Origin: Verrucomicrobiales bacterium
GTDB lineage: Bacteria; Verrucomicrobiota; Verrucomicrobiia; Verrucomicrobiales; DEV007
Assembly: GCA_029940475.1 (NCBI GenBank)
Contig: JAPYUT010000027.1
Span: forward strand, 1-49,038
Length of the DNA stretch: 49,038 bases
Reading direction: 5' to 3'
The translations under genes were made by a program, and so were the position numbers. The notes under the pieces were generated by a model. It saw nothing but the letters and a program-made list of their open reading frames with translations. It did not search any database and was not told where the DNA came from. This document shows, piece by piece, positions 1 through 7,469 of the stretch. Positions within the stretch are counted from its first letter, which is position 1, and every line of letters begins with the position of its first letter.

Positions 1-305
1 TCGAGGCGGCACGCGCTCTTTCCCAGAGATTGATCAAGGAGGGAGGCAATGACACTGCATCAAGGATTGACTACGGGTTTAAGCTTGCCCTTTCACGTCC
101 TGTCACGGCCAAGGAGACCAGCGTCATTGAACGGGTACTGAGTGCTCAACTAACCCGGTTCCGGAATGATCCACAGAAGGCGAAGCAGTTTCTTGCTGTG
201 GGGCAGACGGCCCGCGATGAGTCGCTTGACATCGCCGAGCACGCCGCGTGGACGATTGTTGCCCAGCTTTTGCTCAACATGGACGAAACGCTGACACGCG
301 GATAA
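1..305 (+). CDS. C-terminal end of a PSD1 (DUF1553) domain protein, 5' partial
   Basis: The reading frame is open from base 3 and ends at TAA 303-305, so about 100 C-terminal residues are visible. The text FKLALSRPVTAKE followed later by AAWTIVAQLLLNMDETLTR is the usual ending of PSD1/DUF1553 proteins of Verrucomicrobiota and Planctomycetota. These are large exported proteins, often with an N-terminal cytochrome c-like and DUF1549 region, that are nearly always encoded next to a DUF1501 gene, as here 37 bases downstream. Their biochemical role is not established; association with polysaccharide or sulfated-glycan use is a common inference. The first Met in view (base 30) is internal, not the start. 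Confidence 0.8.
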   Translation, partial: EAARALSQRLIKEGGNDTASRIDYGFKLALSRPVTAKETSVIERVLSAQLTRFRNDPQKAKQFLAVGQTARDESLDIAEHAAWTIVAQLLLNMDETLTRG

Positions 306-342
306 GCCGTCACTTTTTAGCCGAATACCTGTTACATAAAAT

Positions 343-1776
343 ATGCATTACGATCCAACACGTCGACGCTTTCTGCTCAATACCGGCCATGGCATGGGTG
401 CTGCCGCCCTCAGCAGCCTGTGGAACCCGGGGCTGATTGGTTCCGCACAGGCGGCAGGAGGCTTGCCGGGTTTTCCAAATTTTGCCCCGAAGGCAAAGCG
501 CGCCATTTACCTTTTTTTTTCAGGGGGGCCATCCCACATCGACACCTTTGATTACAAGCCGGAGCTGCGGGACATACACGGTAAGGAGTTGCCTGATTCC
601 ATACGTCAGGGACAGCGTATTACCGGGATGACCAGTGGCCAGAAGTCCTTTCCCTGCGTTGCGCCAATGTTTGAGTTTGAGCGCTTTGGCAAGCATGGCA
701 CCTGGGTAAACAAGGACCTCCTTCCCCATACCGCCGGTATCGTGGATGATATCACGATCATCAAGTCAATGAATACCGAGGCGGTTAACCACGACCCGGC
801 AATTACATTTATTAATACCGGGGTACAGCAGCAGGGTAAGCCCAGCATGGGCTCGTGGTTGAGCTATGGCCTGGGCAGCGAAAATGAGAACATGCCGGCA
901 TACGTTGTCATGATTTCGCGTGGGAGAGGACAACTGCAGGCGCTTTATGACAGGCTTTGGGGTAGCGGTTTTCTGCCTTCAAGTCATCAGGGTGTAAAGC
1001 TGCGCAGCAGTGGTGAGCCGGTCCTTTACCTGAACAATCCACCGGGCATCGACCGTGACGCGCGTCGCGGAATGCTCGACGGGCTCAAGGAACTCAACAG
1101 CGGAACCTTCAAGAAGTTTGCCGATCCGGAGACCCAGTCGCGGATTAAGCAATACGAGATGGCTTTCCGGATGCAGGCGGAGGTGCCTGACCTGATGGAC
1201 ATCTCCAAGGAACCCAAGCACGTCAAGGACCTCTATGGGCCGGCGGTTGAGAAGCCCGGCAGCTTTGCGCGCAATTGTCTCCTGGCAAGGCGCATGGCTG
1301 AAAAAGGGGTGAGATTCCTGCAACTTTTCCATCGTGGCTGGGATCAGCACGGAAGCCTGCCCTCAAAATTGCGCCAGCAGTGTGGAGATATTGATCAGCC
1401 TTGCGCAGGCTTAATCAAAGATCTCAAGGAACGGGGAATGTTTGAGGACACCCTGGTGATCTGCGGTGGTGAATTCGGGAGGACGATCTACTCGCAGGGC
1501 AAGCTGACCAAGGATAATCACGGTCGGGATCACCATGGGCGTTGTTTTACCACCTGGATGGCAGGCGCGGGAATCAAGCGGGGCTTTGAACATGGAAAGA
1601 CGGATAACCACAGCTATAATATCCTTCAGGATCCTGTTCATATACGTGACCTGAATGCCACGATTCTTCACCAACTCGGCGTGCATCACGAAAAGCTGAC
1701 TTTCCGCTATCAGGGACTCGACCAGCGGCTGACAGGGGTTGAGGAGGCGAGGGTAGTGAAGGAGATCCTGGCCTAG
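343..1776 (+). CDS. DUF1501 family protein with Tat signal
   Basis: A 477-residue protein that pairs with the PSD1 gene just upstream and is probably in one operon with it. The N-terminus has a twin-arginine motif (RRRFLLN, residues 7-13) followed by an alanine-rich stretch ending near AQAAGG, so export in folded form by Tat is likely. The body carries DUF1501 hallmarks: [16 protein letters not shown] near residue 57, [14 protein letters not shown] near 147, HRGWDQHG near 330 and GGEFGRT near 375, followed by NHGRDHHG. The fold is related to alkaline phosphatase/sulfatase, and the His/Asp-rich motifs look like metal ligands, but no substrate is known. Start chosen at the first ATG; an AT-rich stretch and no Shine-Dalgarno precede it. 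Confidence 0.9.
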   Translation: MHYDPTRRRFLLNTGHGMGAAALSSLWNPGLIGSAQAAGGLPGFPNFAPKAKRAIYLFFSGGPSHIDTFDYKPELRDIHGKELPDSIRQGQRITGMTSGQKSFPCVAPMFEFERFGKHGTWVNKDLLPHTAGIVDDITIIKSMNTEAVNHDPAITFINTGVQQQGKPSMGSWLSYGLGSENENMPAYVVMISRGRGQLQALYDRLWGSGFLPSSHQGVKLRSSGEPVLYLNNPPGIDRDARRGMLDGLKELNSGTFKKFADPETQSRIKQYEMAFRMQAEVPDLMDISKEPKHVKDLYGPAVEKPGSFARNCLLARRMAEKGVRFLQLFHRGWDQHGSLPSKLRQQCGDIDQPCAGLIKDLKERGMFEDTLVICGGEFGRTIYSQGKLTKDNHGRDHHGRCFTTWMAGAGIKRGFEHGKTDNHSYNILQDPVHIRDLNATILHQLGVHHEKLTFRYQGLDQRLTGVEEARVVKEILA

Positions 1777-1828
1777 TTCCTTTTAGTAAATCGCTGAATT
1801 TTCTGCTGCCGATTTTCCTGGAGTTGCT

Positions 1829-2443
1829 TCAATCCGGGTCATCCGGTTGTACTAAGCAGCTTGCCATGCCGGCTCGTTCAGCGGCTTCAATTCCAAGTAT
1901 ACTGTCCTCAAAAACAAGGCATTCCCCCGGGGCGACTGCCATTCGTTCAGCGGCCAGCAGGAAAAGATCCGGTGCGGGTTTGCTGTGCTCGACATCATCC
2001 TGGGTGACAACAATTTTGAACAAATTCGCGATTTTAACTGCTGCCATCGTCCTGATTACCGTTTCACGAATTCCTCCCGAGGCCACGGAAATCGGTTTTC
2101 CCTCAGCAGCCCGCATGCGGGCAAAATCAACCACCGGTTCGTAAGGCAATACTTTATCCAGATTCGCAAAGAAGTAGGACTCTTGATCCCTTACCACTTG
2201 TCCCGGGTTCATGTTGCAACCGTAGCGCTCGTTGAGTATTTCCACTGTGTCGTGCATGCCGACACCGGCGTAGGATTGCGCAATCTCGCGGGTAAACTCA
2301 AAGGTCCCACCGTTTTTCTGGAAGGAATCGACCCAACCTTCGAAGTGTACGTGCATCGAAAGCGACAAGGTGCCGTCGTGATCGAAGATAAAGCCTCCGA
2401 ATTTGCCTTTAGGGATGTTCATGTTTTTGCTGGGTCGAGTCAT
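1829..2443 (-). CDS. HAD superfamily phosphatase/phosphomutase, beta-phosphoglucomutase-like
   Basis: About 204 residues. HAD motif I is FDHDGTLS (nucleophile Asp and second Asp both present), motif II is VASGG, motif III is the Lys of HSKPAPDLF and motif IV is VFEDSILGIEAA, so all catalytic positions are intact. The helical cap after motif I (MHVHFEGWVDSF) resembles the beta-phosphoglucomutase/YqaB group, which act on sugar phosphates or fructose-1-phosphate. The exact substrate cannot be read from sequence. The open frame extends upstream to 2509, but homology begins only at FGGFIFDHDG; ATG at 2443 is chosen, with ATG at 2422 equally possible. It is divergent from the SenB-like gene at 2566, so the two may share a control region. 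Confidence 0.85.
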   Translation of the reverse strand: MTRPSKNMNIPKGKFGGFIFDHDGTLSLSMHVHFEGWVDSFQKNGGTFEFTREIAQSYAGVGMHDTVEILNERYGCNMNPGQVVRDQESYFFANLDKVLPYEPVVDFARMRAAEGKPISVASGGIRETVIRTMAAVKIANLFKIVVTQDDVEHSKPAPDLFLLAAERMAVAPGECLVFEDSILGIEAAERAGMASCLVQPDDPD

Positions 2444-2565
2444 GCCGGGACATTGGAGGGGAAAGATACACTTACTGGCTATTGTGCAAATCAAGTGTAA
2501 TACAGGCATTTCATGGCGATTGATATTTAGCGCTTATCGGTTTTGTTTTAGTAACAAACAGGTTA

Positions 2566-3516
2566 ATGGAGGTTCTTATAGTTTACCCGGAGAAGGCCGA
2601 TGTGGTTACCGGTAATTCCTGTTCTGCCGAGCAATGGAGAGAGGTGTTGCTTGAACTGGGGCATGATGTGGTGATTGACGGGAGTTGCAATCATCACCGG
2701 GCCGATTTGCTGATCGCACTCAATGCAGAAAAGATGCAACCTGAGATTGCGGCGTTCTCGTGCAGCAACCCGGGGTCAAAGATTGTGGTGATCATGACGG
2801 GGACTGACATTTACCCCGCTCTGTCTGGTTTATCGTTGGAATCCATACGGATAGCCGATCGTTTGGTGGCACTGCAGGGCAAAGCGATCCGCCAGGTTCC
2901 AGATGAGTTTCATGATAAGGTTCGTATTATTGTGCAGGGTGTAACCCCTTCCGGATCAGGAGCAAAAGGGGCAATCAAGGGTGACACATTCAACGTGGCA
3001 ATCGTCGCCAATCTGCGTGAAGTAAAAGACCCGTTCCGGGCGGCAGCAGCCGTGAAATTAATGCCCATGGACTCGAGGATACTCATTCGCCACGCTGGAT
3101 TTTCCCTGGATACCGGGGCAGGGGAGCATGCACGAAGGGAAAGCTCTGAGAACCCGCGTTACGAATGGATTGGTGGTCTAAGTCCTGCTGCAGCGAGAAA
3201 ACTGATTTCTGAAAGCGATATACTGTTAGTGACTTCCAGTAACGAGGGCGCCGGGCGGGTCGTTGGTGAGGCAATTACCGATGATACTCCGGTCATTGCC
3301 ACCCGGGTGGCGGGAATTACAGGACTTGTCGGGGACGATTACGGCGGTCTTTTCCCGGTAGGTGACACGACTGCCCTTGCTGCGTTGCTTACCCGTGCCG
3401 AGAGCGAGCAGGGATTCCTGGAGGAGTTGTCCCGAAGTTGCCGGGAAATAGCCCCTGTGTTCGAGCCGGTTAAAGAATTGGCAGCCTGGGGGGAGCTGGT
3501 TGCCGAGTTGTCCTGA
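2566..3516 (+). CDS. SenB-like (TIGR04348-type) glycosyltransferase
   Basis: A 316-residue GT-B glycosyltransferase. Seen: TGNSCSAEQW then LLELGHDV at the N-terminus, LLIALNAEK, MTGTDIYPAL, ADRLVALQGKA, ANLREVKDPFRAA, NPRYEWIGGL, TSSNEGAGRVVGEAI and a tail with LFPVGDTTALAALLTRAE. This order of motifs matches what I recall of SenB, the selenosugar synthase of the SenA/SenB/SenC selenoneine pathway, which joins selenophosphate to a UDP-sugar. The donor-site acidic residue of GT4-like enzymes is present in SSNEGAG, although SenB sequences as I remember them read EGGANVV there. No SenA (EgtB-like) or SenC (SelD-like) gene lies in this window. Function as a selenosugar synthase is therefore inference; a thio- or ordinary sugar acceptor is possible. 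No Shine-Dalgarno precedes the ATG. Confidence 0.75.
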   Translation: MEVLIVYPEKADVVTGNSCSAEQWREVLLELGHDVVIDGSCNHHRADLLIALNAEKMQPEIAAFSCSNPGSKIVVIMTGTDIYPALSGLSLESIRIADRLVALQGKAIRQVPDEFHDKVRIIVQGVTPSGSGAKGAIKGDTFNVAIVANLREVKDPFRAAAAVKLMPMDSRILIRHAGFSLDTGAGEHARRESSENPRYEWIGGLSPAAARKLISESDILLVTSSNEGAGRVVGEAITDDTPVIATRVAGITGLVGDDYGGLFPVGDTTALAALLTRAESEQGFLEELSRSCREIAPVFEPVKELAAWGELVAELS

Positions 3517-3529
3517 AAGCAAGCTTAGC

Positions 3530-4429
3530 CTAAGCGCTTGACCGGCGCAGTATTTTTTGTGCGCGCTTTTCGATGGAGACGGCTTTGCGCTCCTTACCCA
3601 TCTCACGCATCAGTGATGCGAAGTTTGCCAAAACAATGGAAAATATTTTAGCATCCCCGGACTGGCTTGATTCAAGGATACGTATGGCAAGCTGGTAGTT
3701 TCTCAGTGCCTCATCATTATCGCCGAGTTTATGCAGGACGGTGGCAAGGTTGCCGTAGGACTGGCCGAGGTCAGGATGCTTTGGATCACTGACTTCCTTA
3801 TGTATTTCCAGGGCTTGATTATGCATTTCACGAGCCTGGCCGTTGTAACCGGATGTTTGGTAGAGGGCACCGAGATTATTGTATACTCCGGCAACATCGG
3901 CATTTTCCCTCCCTGCGACGCGTTCCAGTATTTCCAGGGCCTTGAGGTAGTTATCTTCAGCCTGGTCAAAATCCCCCGCCTCCTTGTAGAGCATGCCGAG
4001 GTTACTGCACAGGTTTGCAACGTCCAGCTCGGCAGGAGGATCCATGGCTTCAAAGAGTTCGATGGATTGTTGATAGAGGGGGATTGCTGATTCGGGTAAC
4101 TGGCTGAAATCGTATGTGGCGGCCAGGCTGCTTTTTAAGCGGGCAAGTTGATTACTGGAAATTTCACTTGTGTCTGCACGTTGCAACGCCTCGAGGTAAA
4201 GTCCCTCGGCATTGGGATAATCGCCTGCTTCCCGGCGCAGGTTGCCGAGCATCTCGAGTGCGGCGATCAACTGCGGGATTGCGGCGGGGTCGGTTTCCAC
4301 GATCCGGCGCGCGGTATCAATGGCAGTTTGGGCACTGATGGCAGCTTCGGTATTCTTGTTATCTTCCTGGAGTGTTTTGACGCGATCGAGAAGAACCTTT
4401 AATACGCCGGGATGGTTGTTGTTATTCAT
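3530..4429 (-). CDS. TPR repeat protein, kinesin-light-chain-like
   Basis: A 299-residue soluble protein without a signal peptide. After a short polar head it has about five or six tetratricopeptide repeats of the 42-residue kinesin-light-chain type: LRREAGDYPNAEGLYLEAL, LGMLYKEAGDFDQAEDNYLKAL, LGALYQTSGYNGQAREMHNQAL, LATVLHKLGDNDEALRNYQLA and a weaker last one before a basic C-terminus (RAQKILRRSSA). Such domains are protein-binding scaffolds; no enzyme domain is present and no partner can be named. It is convergent with the SenB-like gene (13 bases apart) and is followed upstream by a 215-base AT-rich gap. Confidence 0.85.
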   Translation of the reverse strand: MNNNNHPGVLKVLLDRVKTLQEDNKNTEAAISAQTAIDTARRIVETDPAAIPQLIAALEMLGNLRREAGDYPNAEGLYLEALQRADTSEISSNQLARLKSSLAATYDFSQLPESAIPLYQQSIELFEAMDPPAELDVANLCSNLGMLYKEAGDFDQAEDNYLKALEILERVAGRENADVAGVYNNLGALYQTSGYNGQAREMHNQALEIHKEVSDPKHPDLGQSYGNLATVLHKLGDNDEALRNYQLAIRILESSQSGDAKIFSIVLANFASLMREMGKERKAVSIEKRAQKILRRSSA

Positions 4430-4512
4430 GAGGGTGAGGGAATGTGTGGTTTTATTTGAGGCTCCGAAGAGCTTATCTAAAACTAGTCACTTATCTGCAG
4501 TTGACCAGATGA

Positions 4513-4647
4513 ATTGCCTTTATTTATAATAATTATTAATCATTTCCATAATTAATAATTATCACTATGCAAAAAAAGGCTCATTGTAACGCATTACTAT
4601 GTAAAGACGCACCTTCCTGTAATCATATGCAGGATTGCCTTTATTTA
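4513..4647. repeat. 14-base direct repeat flanking the TPR-recO gap
   Basis: The sequence ATTGCCTTTATTTA occurs at 4513-4526 and again at 4634-4647. The second copy covers the recO stop codon. Between the copies the DNA is AT-rich and holds the inverted repeat at 4529-4562. Such short direct repeats can be left by an excised element or by replication slippage; no coding remnant is seen between them. Confidence 0.6.
4529..4562. repeat. 12-base perfect AT inverted repeat
   Basis: ATAATTATTAAT at 4529-4540 is the exact reverse complement of 4551-4562, with a 10-base spacer. It lies between recO, whose minus-strand stop is at 4645, and the start of the TPR gene at 4429. The stem has no G or C, so it is a poor RNA terminator. 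An operator for a dimeric regulator, or simple AT-rich promoter DNA for the TPR gene, is more likely. Confidence 0.5.
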
Positions 4648-5175
4648 CTGAATTAAGCGCAATAGCTCGGTGCGGGTTTTTGGTAATCGATGATAAACCC
4701 GCTCCAGATTTTCTGCCGGAGCTTGGCCCGGGTCGAGAATTCCCAGTGCCTGTGCCATTTGTTTTTCGTAATGAAGAATGGCTTTCATGTCCGGAAGAGT
4801 TTGTTCCAGGTGATCAAGAGCACGATTGAGCAAGTTGTTCAGCTTGCGGACAGGAGTTTCGGGCTCGGTTACCTGGTTGAGGAGTTGCACAAAGTATGTG
4901 GCGGCGAGGGTCTGCAGGTAACTGTCTCTCAACCGGGGACGCAAGGATGTAAGGGATAGTTCGCGCAGCGGATGAAGATCGGACTTTTTGCTGCGTATAA
5001 TTTCAAATTCAGCTTCAAAAAAAAGGTCGAGTTTACCGGCAAATGGACTTTTGGGGCGGCGTGCCCCTTTTGCCACCGTCCTCAATATACCATGTTGCTC
5101 TGTGCACCACGTGACGATCAGGCTTGATTCCGTGAGCGGTATACGGCGGATGATTGTGCCTTTGCATTTTTCCAT
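4645..5175 (-). CDS. recO: DNA repair protein RecO, short form
   Basis: A 176-residue RecO, the recombination mediator that helps load RecA on SSB-coated single strands with RecR. Residues 1-80 form the OB-fold: GTIIRRIPLTESSLIVTWCTEQHGILRTVAKGARRPKSPF is cut here in two recognisable parts, ESSLIVTW and TVAKGARRPKS. The helical part follows (YLQTLAATYFVQLLNQVTEP, then LHYEKQMAQALGIL). Typical RecO is about 230-260 residues and many contain a CxxC zinc finger after the LG(I/L)xP segment; both the zinc finger and the last helices are absent. The ending KTRTELLRLIQ-stop is in frame, and I see no RecO-like text in other frames downstream, so I read it as a compact RecO, not a frameshift. Confidence 0.85.
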   Translation of the reverse strand: MEKCKGTIIRRIPLTESSLIVTWCTEQHGILRTVAKGARRPKSPFAGKLDLFFEAEFEIIRSKKSDLHPLRELSLTSLRPRLRDSYLQTLAATYFVQLLNQVTEPETPVRKLNNLLNRALDHLEQTLPDMKAILHYEKQMAQALGILDPGQAPAENLERVYHRLPKTRTELLRLIQ

Positions 5176-5224
5176 CTTGCTTGCGGGTTGCGTGCTTTGA
5201 GATTATTGGCTAAATTAAGCACTC

Positions 5225-6344
5225 ATGGCTGCACTTTCCAATGACCTCCAAGCTTTCGATACCGATTCCCTGAAATCGCTCATCGGCCAGCTTCGGAGGT
5301 ATCTTTGACCTGGACAAGCTTGCAGCCGATATAACGGATCTTGAGACGGAGATGTCGGCTCCCGGATTCTGGGACAACAATGAGAGGGCAATCAGTATTT
5401 CCGGGAAGCACGCTGCCGTTACCAAGAGGATAAATACCTTCAGTGGCTTGGAATCCCGGGTGGCGGACATTGATGAGCTTATTGAGTTTGCCCGTGAGGA
5501 AGATGATGCGGAGTCGGCAAACGAGGTCAGTAAAGAGTTTAAGGAGGTAAGCATGCAACTCAATGAGCTGGAGCTGGAGCTGCTGCTTTCCGGGGAACAT
5601 GACGACAAGAACACTTTCCTGACCGTTCAGGCCGGTACCGGCGGCACTGAGGCATGTGACTGGGCGGAGATGTTGTTGCGGCAATATCAGCGCTGGGCGG
5701 AGCGCAGGGGATTCAAGGTTGAGGTGGTCGAGTACAAGGAACATGACGAGGCAGGGGTGAGTTCGGCAACGCTGCGCATCATTGGGCAGAATGCCTACGG
5801 TTACCTGCAGACTGAGTGCGGCGTGCACCGCCTGGTGCGAATCTCGCCTTTTGATGCCAATGCCCGGCGGCATACCTCATTCGCCAGCGTTGACGTTGTG
5901 CCGGAGCTTGAAGATGACGGGGACATCGAGCTTGATGAGAAGGAATATGAGATTACCACTACCCGCAGCGGTGGCGCGGGAGGGCAGAATGTCAACAAGG
6001 TTGAAACCGCAGTTATCCTGAAGCACTTCTCTTCAGGCATCATGATTCGTTGCAGTGCCGAGCGAAGTCAGCACAAGAACCGGGCCGTTGCCCTGCAGTT
6101 GTTGCGGGCGAAGCTCTTTCAACTGGCGGAGGACAAGAAGCGTGCCGAGATGGAGCGTGTATATGGCGAGAAAGGTGAGATTGCCTGGGGCAGCCAGATT
6201 CGTTCCTATGTTTTTCAGCCGTACCAGATGGTAAAGGATCATCGTACCGGGGTTGAGACCAGTAATGTGAGTGACGTGATGGATGGAGCCCTTGACGGGT
6301 TCATCGGGGCCAGGTTGCGCGGACAGACAATCGACAGGGATTAG
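5225..6344 (+). CDS. prfB: Peptide chain release factor 2, with programmed +1 frameshift
   Basis: RF2 frees the finished peptide at UGA and UAA codons. Translation starts at ATG 5225, reads 27 codons ending RRYL, meets TGA at 5306-5308, shifts +1 on CTT and continues from GAC 5307 ([13 protein letters not shown]) to TAG 6344, giving about 372 residues, the normal RF2 length. The frame without the shift would lose the first helix. The anticodon-like tripeptide SPF is seen in [15 protein letters not shown] and the catalytic GGQ in [19 protein letters not shown]2 abundance is normally self-controlled by this shift: low RF2 allows frameshifting at its own UGA. A perfect hairpin spans the stop codon and trmD follows closely. 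Confidence 0.97.
5295..5308 (+). promoter_or_regulatory. prfB programmed +1 frameshift signal
   Basis: The signal consists of an internal Shine-Dalgarno-like GGAGG (5295-5299), three spacer bases, the slippery CTT codon (5303-5305) and the TGA stop (5306-5308) followed by C. This reproduces the classic bacterial RF2 arrangement, with a three-base gap between the Shine-Dalgarno and the CUU. It implies that the 16S rRNA tail of this organism still has an anti-Shine-Dalgarno, even though starts in the window lack such sequences. Confidence 0.95.
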
Positions 6345-6355
6345 CCTGTCGATTG
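6328..6355 (+). promoter_or_regulatory. Perfect 11-bp hairpin over the prfB stop codon
   Basis: CAATCGACAGG (6328-6338) pairs exactly with 6345-6355; the six-base loop GATTAG holds the TAG stop of prfB. No T-run follows, so it is not a textbook terminator. It may limit read-through to trmD, block the upstream trmD start region, or protect the prfB mRNA end. Confidence 0.6.
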
Positions 6356-6373
6356 CAATTGAATACGCAGTTA

Positions 6374-7078
6374 ATGAAACCCCGGCTTAAAATCGATATT
6401 TTGACAATCTTTCCGGAGGTAGTGCAGGGTCCTTTGTCCGAGAGCATCATCGGGCGGGCTGTCAGTGGCGGGGTTGTTGACCTTAAGGCCCATGACTTGC
6501 GTGACTGGTGCCGGGACCGTCATCGCAAGGTCGATGATGAGCCTTATGGGGGAGGACCTGGAATGGTGATGAAGCCGGAACCGTTCTTTGCGGCGGTGCG
6601 TGAACTACGGCGTGACGCAACGCGGGTGGTTTTAATGACTCCACAGGGGCAAAGGCTGCAGCAATCGATGGTGCGTGATTATGCCGGGAATTGCTCCCAC
6701 CTGATCATTCTCTGCGGGCATTACGAGGGAATAGATCACCGGGTGGTTGAAGCCCTTGTCGATGATGAGATTTCAATCGGTGACTATGTGCTCACCAACG
6801 GGGCGATTGCCGCCGCGGTCTTTGTTGATGCCGTGGTGCGGCTCATTCCCGGGGTGCTTGGGGACGAACGTTCACCCGAAGAGGAGTCCTTTGCCGAGGG
6901 TGAAGGACTTCTGGAGGCGCCGTGTTACACGCGACCGGTTCAATTCGAGGGAATGGAGGTTCCTGAAATCCTGCTCTCCGGGCATCATGAGAGGATTGAC
7001 GAGTGGCAGCGGAAGCGCTCCGTTGAGAGGACCTTGCAGAATCGCCCGGATCTCCTGCCTGGAGATGATGGCGAGTGA
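6374..7078 (+). CDS. trmD: tRNA (guanine-37-N1)-methyltransferase
   Basis: TrmD methylates G37 next to the anticodon of tRNAs such as Pro, Leu and Arg, using S-adenosylmethionine, and so prevents +1 frameshifting. The protein from ATG 6374 is 234 residues. Family marks: KIDILTIFPEV at the start, DLKAHDLRDWC, DDEPYGGGPGMVMKPEP, the trefoil-knot SAM site LCGHYEGIDHRVVE and ISIGDYVLTNG, and the C-terminal RPVQFEGMEVPEILLSGHH. An upstream in-frame ATG at 6353 would overlap the hairpin and adds no conserved residue. It follows prfB by 29 bases and lies close to a tRNA-Pro(GGG) gene, one of its expected substrates. Confidence 0.95.
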   Translation: MKPRLKIDILTIFPEVVQGPLSESIIGRAVSGGVVDLKAHDLRDWCRDRHRKVDDEPYGGGPGMVMKPEPFFAAVRELRRDATRVVLMTPQGQRLQQSMVRDYAGNCSHLIILCGHYEGIDHRVVEALVDDEISIGDYVLTNGAIAAAVFVDAVVRLIPGVLGDERSPEEESFAEGEGLLEAPCYTRPVQFEGMEVPEILLSGHHERIDEWQRKRSVERTLQNRPDLLPGDDGE

Positions 7079-7188
7079 AGTCCTGTTGGTTGTGGCCGAT
7101 GATAAAGTCGCCACTGCTTGAGTTTCCGGGGGGTGATTTGGCGAAGGCGTGACATCATTCGCGACAATATTACGTGAGTCCTGCATCG

Positions 7189-7209
7189 CGATGCCGAGAG
7201 GTGGCATCG
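7189..7209 (-). terminator. Possible hairpin terminator 3' of tRNA-Pro
   Basis: CGATGCC (7189-7195) pairs with GGCATCG (7203-7209) around a seven-base loop, ten bases beyond the 3' CCA of the tRNA. No T-run follows on the minus strand. The left arm also overlaps a 12-base palindrome (7183-7194), so two alternative folds compete. It may act in 3' processing instead of termination. Confidence 0.35.
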
Positions 7210-7218
7210 TGGATCACA

Positions 7219-7295
7219 TGGTCGGGCCGGCGGGATTCGAACCCACGACCTCTTCACCCCCAGTGAAGCGCGCTACCAAGCTGCGCTACGGCCCG
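7219..7295 (-). tRNA. tRNA-Pro (anticodon GGG)
   Basis: The minus strand folds as a standard 77-base tRNA. The acceptor stem CGGGCCG pairs with CGGCCCG, the discriminator is A and CCA is encoded (7219-7221). The D-stem is GCGC/GCGC with TTGGTA in the loop, the anticodon stem is CTTCA/TGAAG around the loop CTGGGGG (anticodon GGG), and the T-arm carries GGTTCGAATCC. It reads proline codons CCC and CCT. The gene is alone, convergent with trmD and divergent from argC. Confidence 0.96.
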
Positions 7296-7430
7296 ACTTT
7301 AAGTGATCCGCAGCAAGAGATTTTGCTGGATGGAACTTGTGATTGCGACTTTTGACCACTTGTGTGGTTGAAGCAAGAGGAAAACCTGTCACGGGGCAAG
7401 CTTGGCAGGATGCTTGAAAAGTGAGTTGCG

Positions 7431-7469
7431 ATGCAGGCACCTGAAAGCGAAGCTTACTTGATTACTTAA
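7431..7469 (+). promoter_or_regulatory. Short upstream ORF abutting argC
   Basis: ATG 7431 opens a 12-codon frame (MQAPESEAYLIT) whose TAA (7467-7469) touches the argC ATG at 7470. It contains no arginine codons, so classical attenuation by arginine is unlikely. Termination next to the start could favour re-initiation where no Shine-Dalgarno is present. It may equally be chance. Confidence 0.25.

Noticed and set aside
4645..5175. recO as a pseudogene or frameshift
   Set aside because: The OB-fold and helical core are intact, the stop is in frame and no RecO-like text appears in other frames downstream, so a compact functional form is more likely.
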